From positions 1-35,003 of the forward strand of contig JBAWAP010000198.1 of the NCBI GenBank assembly GCA_049589355.1: a stretch of DNA of 35,003 bases, given 5' to 3'. Positions 1 to 7,232 of this stretch are shown piece by piece; position 1 is the first letter of the stretch; each line of letters starts with the position of its first letter. The notes beneath the pieces are model-generated. The model ran no database searches. It had not been told where the DNA came from and saw only the letters and a list, made by a program, of their open reading frames with translations. The position numbers and the translations under genes are program-made. Source of the stretch: JBAWAP01 sp049589355. GTDB lineage: Bacteria; Chloroflexota; Anaerolineae; VGOG01.

Positions 1-2
1 CG

Positions 3-932
3 TTTACGGTGATCCAATTGCCACCGGGTGACTTTGCGACCACGTACAAAACTTACTTGGTAAACCAGGCCGGCATGTCGGAAGAGGAGGCAGAACGATC
101 GGCCCAGATAGTGCGCGAGCGCTATGACCTGGATAAGCCGGTCCCGGTTCAGTTTTTCTTATGGATAAAAGGAATGGTCACTGAGGGCAAGTTTGGCTTT
201 TCCTTTGCCTACCGCCGGGATGTCGGCGAGTTGATCGCCGAACGGCTACCCAAGACCCTCATCCTGGCGCTCCTGGCACATGCCATTTCCACGGTGGTCG
301 GGATAGGCCTGGGTATTTTCGTGGCGCCCAGAAAGTACGGTGTCTGGGATAACCTTTCAGCCCTTATGGCTTTTGTCTTCACTTCGGTGCCGCGTTTTTC
401 CATCGCATTGATTATCCTCTATGTCCTCGTATTTACATTCAAGCAGCCCAGTAATCTTTCTTTCTTTTCGCCGCGATTCGTGATGGCTCCCTGGTCGTGG
501 GCCCGGGTGGTGGATATGTTTAAGCATATCTGGCCGGCGCTTCTCATTGCCGGACTGGGCGGTGTGGCCCGCAATCTGCGCGTCATGCGCGGCAATTTGC
601 TGGATGTTCTTGGCGCCCAATACGTTACGACCGCTCGCTCCAAAGGCTTGAAGGAAAGCGTCGTCATGCTCAAGCACGCGGTGCCCAATGCGCTCCACCC
701 GATTGTCGCCTACCAGGGAACCGTTCTCCCCTACATGATCCAGGGTGAAATGGAAGCGGCGATTGTGTTGAACCTTCCAACGATGGGTCCCCTGTTTTAC
801 AGCTCTCTGGTAACTCAGGATATTTACATCGCTGGCTGTTTCCTGCTGATGTATGGCGCGCTGATCGTGATCGGCAATTTGCTGGCAGATCTTTTCTTAG
901 CCTTTCTGGATCCGCGTATCCGGTACCATTGA
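3..932 (+). CDS. ABC transporter permease, DppB/OppB family (5' end cut by window edge)
   Basis: Inner-membrane permease subunit of a peptide/nickel/oligosaccharide-type ABC importer. The reading frame is open from the first bases. The first visible residues (FTVIQLPPGDF) correspond to the segment that follows the first transmembrane helix in DppB-like proteins, so the true start lies to the left of the window. The GTG at position 9 is probably not the start. Several hydrophobic segments follow, and the cytoplasmic EAA loop is visible near ARSKGLKESVVMLKHAVPNA, where the ATPase docks. It lies 21 bases upstream of the second permease and is evidently in one operon with it. Substrate cannot be told from the permease. 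A substrate-binding protein and a first ATPase (DppD-like) are not seen and may lie to the left. Confidence 0.92.
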   Translation, partial: FTVIQLPPGDFATTYKTYLVNQAGMSEEEAERSAQIVRERYDLDKPVPVQFFLWIKGMVTEGKFGFSFAYRRDVGELIAERLPKTLILALLAHAISTVVGIGLGIFVAPRKYGVWDNLSALMAFVFTSVPRFSIALIILYVLVFTFKQPSNLSFFSPRFVMAPWSWARVVDMFKHIWPALLIAGLGGVARNLRVMRGNLLDVLGAQYVTTARSKGLKESVVMLKHAVPNALHPIVAYQGTVLPYMIQGEMEAAIVLNLPTMGPLFYSSLVTQDIYIAGCFLLMYGALIVIGNLLADLFLAFLDPRIRYH

Positions 933-953
933 TTTCTGTGGAGTCAGATCTTT

Positions 954-2093
954 ATGAACGACTCAAAACCTAGCCTCTCTTCTATGGGCCAACTGATTGT
1001 TGGTGAAGTTGAGCATCCCGAAAGCTATTTTGAGCTGGTCTGGCGCCGGTTTCGCCGCAGCAAGGCGGCGATTGCCGGTGGGTTAATGGTCTTGACGCTG
1101 TGCATCCTGGCCATTTTTGCAGATTTTTTCTCGCCCACTCCCATCAACCAGATTGACTTGAAATCCACTTTCATCCCTCCCCAGCGAGTCCATTTTATTG
1201 ATGCGGAGGGAAAATTCCACTGGATGCCATTCGTCTATAACTTTAGCATGACAATTGACCCCAGGACCTTTCAGGTTTTTTGGACGGAAGATACGAAAAA
1301 GGCCTATGCGGTCAAATTCTTTGTCCAAGGCTGGGAATACAAGCTCCTGGGGTTCTTGCCCAGCAAACTGCACCTGTTTGGTGTCGAGCAAGGTGGAACC
1401 CTGTACATACTCGGCACGGATAAAATGGGGCGTGACCTGTGGGGCAAAGCCTGCGAGGCGGGGCGCATTTCTTTGAGCATGAGCCTGTTTGGCACGATCA
1501 TCAGTATTGCCGTCGGTTCGGTATTGGGAGTCGCTTCTGGTTACTATGGCGGTGGCATTGACAATGTGATGCAGCGTTTTGTTGAATTTGTCAATGCCTT
1601 CCCGCAGCTTCCCCTTTGGATGGCCCTGGCCTCCCTGATTCCCAAAACCATGGATTCCCTCTCGGTCTTTATTATCATGTCCTGCATCTTTGCCCTGTTA
1701 TCGTGGACGACCCTGGCGCGTGAAGTGCGCAGCAAGGTGCTGGCGCTGCGGGAGACGGATTTCATCCTGGCGGCCAAAGAGATGGGGGCTTCGGATGCGC
1801 GCATTATCTTCCGCCATTTGTATCCCAATACCTTGAGTCACGTCATTGTTATTTTGACGCTGACGGTCCCCCAGATAATCCTGGCAGAAGCCTTTTTGAG
1901 CTATCTGGGGATTGGTATCCAGGAGCCGCTCATCAGTTGGGGATTGATGATGAGAAACGCGCAGGATATTCAGATATTGGGCCAAACACGCTGGATATTC
2001 GCACCCGTGGCGTTTATCATCGTGGCAGTCCTGGGTTTCAATTTCCTGGGTGACGGCCTGCGCGACGCGGCAGACCCTTACGCGACGATGTAG
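954..2093 (+). CDS. ABC transporter permease, DppC/OppC family
   Basis: Second membrane permease of the peptide-type ABC importer, 379 residues. The N-terminal cytoplasmic tail (about residues 1-38) leads into a first membrane helix (about 39-59). A long extracytoplasmic segment (about 60-150) follows, then the family hallmark GTDKMGRDLW (about 154-163) and the remaining helices with an EAA loop near EMGASDARIIFRHLYPNTL. The protein is longer than the roughly 300-residue DppC of enteric bacteria because of the extracytoplasmic insertion between helix 1 and the GTD motif. Such extended forms are, as I recall, common in Chloroflexota. Start ATG at 954 has a GGAG-like site near 940. The stop codon at 2091 runs directly into the strong AGGAGG ribosome site of the next gene, so the two are co-transcribed. 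Confidence 0.93.
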   Translation: MNDSKPSLSSMGQLIVGEVEHPESYFELVWRRFRRSKAAIAGGLMVLTLCILAIFADFFSPTPINQIDLKSTFIPPQRVHFIDAEGKFHWMPFVYNFSMTIDPRTFQVFWTEDTKKAYAVKFFVQGWEYKLLGFLPSKLHLFGVEQGGTLYILGTDKMGRDLWGKACEAGRISLSMSLFGTIISIAVGSVLGVASGYYGGGIDNVMQRFVEFVNAFPQLPLWMALASLIPKTMDSLSVFIIMSCIFALLSWTTLAREVRSKVLALRETDFILAAKEMGASDARIIFRHLYPNTLSHVIVILTLTVPQIILAEAFLSYLGIGIQEPLISWGLMMRNAQDIQILGQTRWIFAPVAFIIVAVLGFNFLGDGLRDAADPYATM

Positions 2094-2100
2094 GAGGAGA

Positions 2101-4002
2101 ATGAGCAAGACAGTGTGGGTAGTCCTTATCGGTGCTCTGCTTGTGCTTTGGGGGCTGACTGCCTGTTCCCAGGCCAGCCAGCCAGCGTCGCTGATGCCCA
2201 CTGCACCGGCAACTGTTCCGCCGACCCTGGTTAGCCAGCCCGCATTGCCGCAGTCAACCTCTACAGCAATCATAGCCCCCACCCGGACCAACACACCTGC
2301 CTCGCCGCCGCCAAGGGCCACAGCAACCATTATGCCCACCCCGGTCAACCTGACGCCGCTGCCGCCAACCATCTCCGGGGTCGTCATAGATGCCAAAGGT
2401 CCGCTGGCGGGGGCCATCGTTCAGGTTCAGGGCACACCCAACAAAACTACGACGGCTGAAAATGGTGTGTTCACGCTGAGCGGGATCAAAGGCACGACTC
2501 CCATCGTCCTCACCGCCTGGTCAGCCGGTTACTATGTGGGCTGGGTTACTTTGAACCCCAGCGCACCGGATTGGAAAGGCGGCAGCGAGATCAGTATCAC
2601 TTTGAAACCACTCCCCGAAAAGGATAACAGCCAGTACCCCTGGTTCTCGTTTGAAGGGGTGACAGGAACGGCCAGTTGTGGTCTGTGCCACCGGGAATAC
2701 AAAGAGTGGCAGGCCGACGCCCATTCCCAGGCAGCTAAAAACCAGCGGTTTATCACGATTTACACCGGGACGGATGTGAACGGTCGGCAAGGCCAGCCAG
2801 TGCAGTGGGGAAGCAATGGCCTTCCCCTGCCGCCTGACCCAAGTAAGCCCTACTACGGCCCTGGCTTTCGGCTGGATAACCCTAACCGGGCCGGCAACTG
2901 TGCCACCTGCCATACGCCCGTGGCTTCCAAAGTGCCCAACCGGCTGAACTGCGGCTGGTTGGGCTGCCATACCGATCTGACCATCGAACGGTCGAAAGGC
3001 GTTATTGATCCGAGCACTATCCCGCTGGGTTTGACCGGGGATGCGGCTGAAGGGGTCACCTGCGACTTTTGCCACAAGATCGGTGACGTCATCCTGGACC
3101 CGAAGACGAAGCTGCCGCTGCCCGACATGCCGGGGATCCTGTCCATGCGACTGTATCGCCCGGATGAAGGCCAGCAGGTGTTCTTTGGCACTCTGGTTGA
3201 CGTGAACCGCCGGGTCAGCTACTCGCCGCTGGAATCCAAAAGCGAGTTCTGCGCTCCGTGCCATTACGGTGTGTTTGGCGGAGTTGTGGGCGTTGGGACG
3301 GTAGCCGGCGGCACACTGATCTACAACTCGTATGGCGAATGGCTGGACAGCCCTTACAGCGACCCCGAGACCGGCATGACCTGCCAGCAATGCCACATGC
3401 CCGAGTCGAGCGCGAAATATTTCGTGTTTCCGGAGCGCGGTGGATTGACACGCGACTATGCCACACTGCACGACCACACCATGCCCGGCGCGGCGGATGA
3501 AAAGCTACTGCAAAACTCGGTGACGATGAAGAGCAGCGCGCAACGTACCGGCGATCAACTCCAGGTGCAAGTCAGCATCACCAACGACAAGACGGGGCAC
3601 CACGTTCCCACCGATGCGCCGATCCGTTCGATGATCCTGGTGGTCGAAGCGTTTGATGTGTCAGGCAACCGGTTGACCCTCAACCAGGGGCCGGTGAATC
3701 CGGCTTGGGCCGGGAATTACGCCGGACAACCAGGCAAGACCTTCGCCAAAGTGCTAAGAGACGAATGGACGGGTGAAACCCCCACGGCGGCTTACTGGCG
3801 GCCGGTCAGCATCGTCGAGGATACGCGCCTGGCTGCCATGGCGACGGATACTACGCGTTATTCGTTTGACTTGCCTGCCGGGAAGGCAGCACAGGTGAAA
3901 GTACGGTTGGTTTTCCGGCGCGCGTTCCAGGAGTTGATGAAGTTGAAGGGGTGGACCGACCCTGACATTCTGATGGAAGAAGAAACGATTAAAGTGGAGT
4001 AA
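2101..4002 (+). CDS. Multiheme cytochrome c lipoprotein with carboxypeptidase-regulatory-like domain
   Basis: Predicted surface electron-transfer lipoprotein of 633 residues. The ATG at 2101 is chosen because AGGAGG lies at 2092-2097 and a lipoprotein signal peptide begins there. The lipobox LTAC puts the lipidated cysteine at residue 22. A Pro/Thr-rich linker (about 23-89) leads to a small beta domain like carboxypeptidase regulatory domains (about 90-170). The heme region has CxxCH at 193-197, 267-271, 321-325, 384-388 and 428-432, and one CxxxxCH at 284-290, giving up to six covalent hemes. The C-terminal part contains GHHVPT (about residue 500), reminiscent of the GHxFPTG motif of cytochrome c554-like proteins, and ends in a beta-sandwich. 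It lies between a permease and the ATPase of an ABC importer, 2 bases from the ATPase start, an unexpected place for a cytochrome. Redox partner unknown. Confidence 0.9.
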   Translation: MSKTVWVVLIGALLVLWGLTACSQASQPASLMPTAPATVPPTLVSQPALPQSTSTAIIAPTRTNTPASPPPRATATIMPTPVNLTPLPPTISGVVIDAKGPLAGAIVQVQGTPNKTTTAENGVFTLSGIKGTTPIVLTAWSAGYYVGWVTLNPSAPDWKGGSEISITLKPLPEKDNSQYPWFSFEGVTGTASCGLCHREYKEWQADAHSQAAKNQRFITIYTGTDVNGRQGQPVQWGSNGLPLPPDPSKPYYGPGFRLDNPNRAGNCATCHTPVASKVPNRLNCGWLGCHTDLTIERSKGVIDPSTIPLGLTGDAAEGVTCDFCHKIGDVILDPKTKLPLPDMPGILSMRLYRPDEGQQVFFGTLVDVNRRVSYSPLESKSEFCAPCHYGVFGGVVGVGTVAGGTLIYNSYGEWLDSPYSDPETGMTCQQCHMPESSAKYFVFPERGGLTRDYATLHDHTMPGAADEKLLQNSVTMKSSAQRTGDQLQVQVSITNDKTGHHVPTDAPIRSMILVVEAFDVSGNRLTLNQGPVNPAWAGNYAGQPGKTFAKVLRDEWTGETPTAAYWRPVSIVEDTRLAAMATDTTRYSFDLPAGKAAQVKVRLVFRRAFQELMKLKGWTDPDILMEEETIKVE

Positions 4003-4004
4003 TA

Positions 4005-5111
4005 ATGGGTGGACGTGATACTGTTAGACACCCGCAACGAGGGAACGTCGGCACTATTCAATTTGAGTGGAAAGAGAACGATGAAGTGGATGCCAACAAC
4101 ATCGTTCTTGAGGTAAAAGACCTCAAGCAGTACTTTCCCATCTACCACGGTTTTCTACAGCGGGTAGTCGGCTTCGTCAAGGCCGTGGACGGGGTGGACT
4201 TTTTTATCTGCGAGAACGAAGTCCTGGGGCTGGTCGGCGAAAGCGGCTGTGGCAAAACCACCACCGGCCGGGCGATCCTGCGCCTCTACGATCCCACGGG
4301 CGGTGAGATCTGGTACCGTAAGCAAGACGGCGAGCGCGTGGAGCTATCTCGTCTCACCCAGAAAGAGATGAAGCCACTGCGCCGCGAGATGCGCATGATC
4401 TTCCAGGACCCTTTCAGCTCGCTCAACCCCCGGCTGACGGTCAAGGACATTATCAGCGAGCCACTTGTCATCCACGGAATAGCCAGGGGGAAAGAAGCCG
4501 AGGACCGGGTGGCTGAGTTGATGCGCGAAGTCGGGCTCGACCCGGCCTACATGCGCCGCTATCCCCACGAATTCTCTGGTGGGCAGCGGCAGAGAATCGG
4601 CCTGGCCCGTACCCTTTCGCTCAGCCCCCGCCTCATCATTGCGGATGAGCCGGTATCCGCCCTGGATGTGTCTGTCCAGGCCCAGGTGCTAAATCTCCTG
4701 CAGCAATTACAGGAAAGGCGGGGACTCACCCTACTATTCATCGCTCACGATCTGTCAGTAGTGGAGCACGTGTCTGATCGCATCGCCGTGATGTACGTCG
4801 GTAAGATCGTCGAAATGGCGGAGACAGAGGAGGTGCTTAGGCATCCCTTGCACCCATACACCGAAGCCTTGATTTCCGCTGTCCCGCCGGCAGACCCAGA
4901 CATTCGCCTTGATCGGATTATCTTGGAGGGCGAAGTTGCCAGCGCCACGCATCCACCTGCGGGCTGTATATTCCACCCCCGATGCCGCTACGCTGAGAAT
5001 GTTTGCAGCCAAGAGGAGCCGCAACTGATCGAGGTCGAGCCTGATCACTACGTCAGTTGTCACTTTGCCGCAGAGCTGAGTCTACAAGGGATTAGCGCTG
5101 AACGTAAGTGA
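4005..5111 (+). CDS. ABC transporter ATP-binding protein, OppF/DppF family
   Basis: Cytoplasmic ATPase that powers the peptide-type importer, 368 residues. Visible motifs are Walker A GESGCGKT (78-85), Q-loop Q134, signature SGGQRQRIG (191-199), Walker B IIADEP (211-216) and the switch histidine H248. The C-terminal oligopeptide-transporter extension follows (HPYTEALISAVP, then a cysteine-containing FHPRCRYAENVC stretch). The GGAG at 3996-3999 supports the ATG at 4005. The first 28 residues precede the conserved fold, so an internal GTG at 4086 is an alternative. The OppF type normally pairs with an OppD-type ATPase, which is not in the window. The gene follows the cytochrome gene with a 2-base gap and is the last gene of the operon visible here. 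Confidence 0.93.
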   Translation: MGGRDTVRHPQRGNVGTIQFEWKENDEVDANNIVLEVKDLKQYFPIYHGFLQRVVGFVKAVDGVDFFICENEVLGLVGESGCGKTTTGRAILRLYDPTGGEIWYRKQDGERVELSRLTQKEMKPLRREMRMIFQDPFSSLNPRLTVKDIISEPLVIHGIARGKEAEDRVAELMREVGLDPAYMRRYPHEFSGGQRQRIGLARTLSLSPRLIIADEPVSALDVSVQAQVLNLLQQLQERRGLTLLFIAHDLSVVEHVSDRIAVMYVGKIVEMAETEEVLRHPLHPYTEALISAVPPADPDIRLDRIILEGEVASATHPPAGCIFHPRCRYAENVCSQEEPQLIEVEPDHYVSCHFAAELSLQGISAERK

Positions 5112-5246
5112 GTCAGCCAGAAAAATGGGAAGCGGTGAATAGGTTCGCGGGTATTAAGGGCTCCGCCAGTTGCGCCCCGTGCCATACTGTCTAAGTGGTA
5201 GCTGTCCCCTAGCCGAATCGAATTCCCAAGGAATTGGAGGCTGAAT

Positions 5247-5603
5247 GTGAGCAAGCCTAAGAGACATGCTGCCTTCCTGGCCTATCTCCTGCCTGTTGTG
5301 GGTTGGCTTTACGTGTTTCTTTTCCACAGGAAGGATGAGCTCGCCGTGCACCATGCAAAACAGTCAATGGTACTCACGATGACCGCCGTAGGCGCACCGG
5401 CGGCCTGGGCACTTGTGGCTTGGATTGTTTCCTGGATTCCTTGGGCGGGCTCCGTCATTTCGGCTGCTCTATTTGCCTTGGTTATACTCACATACATATT
5501 CCTGGCCGTGATTTGGGTCATCGGCATGGTGTATGCGTTACAGGCAAAGATGAAGCCTGTCCCCGTGCTGGGAGGATGGGCAGAACGGATCCCCATTTGG
5601 TAG
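5247..5603 (+). CDS. Small membrane protein, DUF4870/Tic20-like
   Basis: A 118-residue integral membrane protein of unknown function. It has the DUF4870 look: an N-terminal helix (LAYLLPVVGWLYVF), a short charged loop with HHAKQS in which an H-x-x-x-Q helix typically follows, and two further hydrophobic helices. The GTG start at 5247 is preceded by GGAGG at 5236-5240. A nearby ATG at 5245 is followed at once by TGA and cannot be used. The gene stands alone, 135 bases after the ABC operon. An inverted repeat begins exactly at its stop codon. Family assignment is from sequence feel; function is not known. Confidence 0.75.
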   Translation: MSKPKRHAAFLAYLLPVVGWLYVFLFHRKDELAVHHAKQSMVLTMTAVGAPAAWALVAWIVSWIPWAGSVISAALFALVILTYIFLAVIWVIGMVYALQAKMKPVPVLGGWAERIPIW

Positions 5604-5698
5604 GTGTAACGCACTTACACACGGCTTCCGCGGGGTACGATGGGGTTGCAGATTAGCCGGCCGTGGGTGAATCCGCTGCTGATCAAGTGCGTTGCGCC
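5603..5698. repeat. Long imperfect inverted repeat after the DUF4870-like gene
   Basis: Bases 5603-5616 and 5685-5698 are inverted copies matching at 12 of 14 positions, with a perfect 9-bp core AACGCACTT / AAGTGCGTT at 5608-5616 and 5685-5693. A second inner pair, CACGGC (5620-5625) and GCCGTG (5660-5665), lies inside. The outer arms carry AAC and GTT at the positions where integron attC sites have them, but the flanking bases do not follow the attC consensus and the spacing of the arms is uneven. It could be a folded terminator-like RNA or a recombination relic. Confidence 0.5.
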
Positions 5699-5737
5699 TT
5701 GGCTGCCCCTATGCCTGAGCAGTTACAAAGAGAGAAA

Positions 5738-6370
5738 ATGAGACTTACTATTTTTGGCGCAACTGGGGCTACTGGTAAACACCTTACAGAACAGGCACTT
5801 GCAGCAGGAAACCAGGTTGTAGCATATGCTCGTAATCCATCAAAGCTCAACATTAGGCAAGAACTCCTGACGATTGTGCAAGGCGAACTAGATGACCAAG
5901 CGATGATTGAGCGTGCAGTGAGTGGTGCGGATGCGGTCATTAGTGTGTTGGGACCGCGAGGTGGCTCAAAAAACAAACCAATTACTCGAGGGATGCAAAA
6001 CATCATTGCAGCGATGAAGAAACAGGGCGTGCGCAGATTGATTATTAGCTCAACCTTGAGCGCTAAGGACCTGAACGACCTGCCCGAGTTCAGGGCCAAG
6101 GCTTTGGTTACCCTCGTTAGGCTCATGATGCATGCGGCGTACGAAGAGATAGTTAACGTTGCAGAAACTGTACGCGCGTCCGACCTTGATTGGACGATTG
6201 TGCGCCTGACCTTGCTCAACGATAACCCTAAATCTGGAAAAGTGAAAGTTGGCTATCTAGGTAGGGGAGAAGTGGGAACATGGATTTCCCGCGCAGACAT
6301 CGCTGACTTTATGCTCAAGCAAGTACAGGATACGAAATATCTGCGGCAAGCGCCTGCAATTAGCAATTGA
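5738..6370 (+). CDS. NAD(P)-binding atypical SDR protein (NmrA/NAD(P)H-binding family)
   Basis: Predicted cytoplasmic NAD(P)-dependent oxidoreductase or regulator of about 210 residues. The ATG at 5738 is chosen because the family's first strand and nucleotide loop start there: MRLTIFGATGATGKHL, with the GxxGxxG-type motif at residues 7-13. YARNPSKL (about 33-40) fits an NADP-preferring pocket, and SVLGPRGG and LIISSTLSA follow as expected. An in-frame ATG at 5711 is a weaker alternative. The typical SDR YxxxK pair is not obvious, as in other NmrA-like proteins. Base composition is visibly A+T-richer than the neighbours, which suggests separate acquisition. The substrate is not identifiable. 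Confidence 0.85.
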   Translation: MRLTIFGATGATGKHLTEQALAAGNQVVAYARNPSKLNIRQELLTIVQGELDDQAMIERAVSGADAVISVLGPRGGSKNKPITRGMQNIIAAMKKQGVRRLIISSTLSAKDLNDLPEFRAKALVTLVRLMMHAAYEEIVNVAETVRASDLDWTIVRLTLLNDNPKSGKVKVGYLGRGEVGTWISRADIADFMLKQVQDTKYLRQAPAISN

Positions 6371-6494
6371 CGGGCGAAACGTTGTTTGCGAGCTCAAGAC
6401 GTACGTTCCCTATTACGTCATCGGTGGGGCCCAAAAGGGGCAGTAGAGGATGACGCTGGAAGAACTGATCTGGCGAGAATAAGGGAGGATGCAA

Positions 6495-7079
6495 ATGGGT
6501 GGAAAACTATCTGGCAAGAAGGTGGCCATCATCGTGGCCCATGAGTTCGAGGACGTCGAGCTGCTTTTCCCGTTGCTGAGGCTCAGCGAGGAGGGGGCTG
6601 AAATCGTGGTGGTGCCCGTGCGCGAGGGTCTCCATCCTCGCCCGTATGTTGAAGGGAAGCCTGTCACAGGCCGCTTTGGCCACACTGTCCCCATACCCGT
6701 CATGGCGGAGGGCAACAGGTACAGCGTGGGCAGCGTCGAGGAACTCAGCGCCGATGACGTTGACTGTATACTCTTCCCTGGTGGGTATTCCCCCGATGCC
6801 TTGCGACTGCACGAAGGGACACTCGATCTTGTGCGTGAGTGTCACCAGCGGGGCAAGCTGCTGGCCGCCATCTGCCATGGCCCCTGGGTTTTGATCTCTG
6901 CGGGGATTATGGAGGGGAAGCAGGCCACTGGCTACGTCGCCGTGCGAGACGACCTGGTGAACGCGGGGGCCGAATTTGTGGATGTGCCAGCGGTCCGGGA
7001 TGGCAATATCATCACTGGCAGGGTGCCTGACGATCTGCCTGAGTTCTGCCAGGAGATCATCAAGGCCCTGTCTGAATGA
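6495..7079 (+). CDS. DJ-1/PfpI family protein (class I glutamine amidotransferase-like)
   Basis: Cytoplasmic protein of 194 residues of the DJ-1/PfpI superfamily, whose members act as proteases, glyoxalases or protein deglycases. The nucleophile elbow AAICHGPW places the reactive cysteine at C127 with H128 beside it. An acidic FEDVE motif near residues 18-22 supplies the usual Glu, and FPGGYSPD (about 94-101) is the conserved glycine loop. The sequence GGGAGG at 6483-6488 is well spaced for the ATG at 6495 and too close for the in-frame ATG at 6489, so 6495 is preferred. The gene is followed by a strong hairpin terminator and appears monocistronic. Exact activity within the superfamily is uncertain. 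Confidence 0.88.
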   Translation: MGGKLSGKKVAIIVAHEFEDVELLFPLLRLSEEGAEIVVVPVREGLHPRPYVEGKPVTGRFGHTVPIPVMAEGNRYSVGSVEELSADDVDCILFPGGYSPDALRLHEGTLDLVRECHQRGKLLAAICHGPWVLISAGIMEGKQATGYVAVRDDLVNAGAEFVDVPAVRDGNIITGRVPDDLPEFCQEIIKALSE

Positions 7080-7144
7080 GCCTGCATTACCTGACGACAA
7101 ATCTTGGGACTGAGAGAGGGAGAGGCGACGAGGCGCCTTCAGAT

Positions 7145-7170
7145 AGCCCGCATAAGCGGGCTTTGGCTTT
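7145..7170 (+). terminator. Rho-independent terminator after the DJ-1/PfpI gene
   Basis: A perfect 7-bp stem AGCCCGC / GCGGGCT (7145-7151 and 7156-7162) closes an ATAA loop and is followed by a T-rich stretch (TTGGCTTTGTTT). It lies 65 bases after the DJ-1/PfpI stop codon and before the GH4 gene, so it separates the stand-alone genes from the sugar cluster. Confidence 0.75.
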
Positions 7171-7232
7171 GTTTGCGAGCCTTGAGGGAGAGCGGACAAG
7201 CGATCCCTCTCGAGTGAAAGGAGATTATCCCC

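Noticed and set aside
2050..2100. A longer start for the cytochrome gene at GTG 2050.
   Set aside because: It would add 17 residues before a perfect lipoprotein signal peptide and overlap the permease gene. The ATG at 2101 has AGGAGG at the right distance.
5089..5176. A second attC-like structure upstream of the DUF4870-like gene.
   Set aside because: GTTGCGCC is present at 5169-5176, but no complementary left arm with AAC could be paired over more than a few bases.
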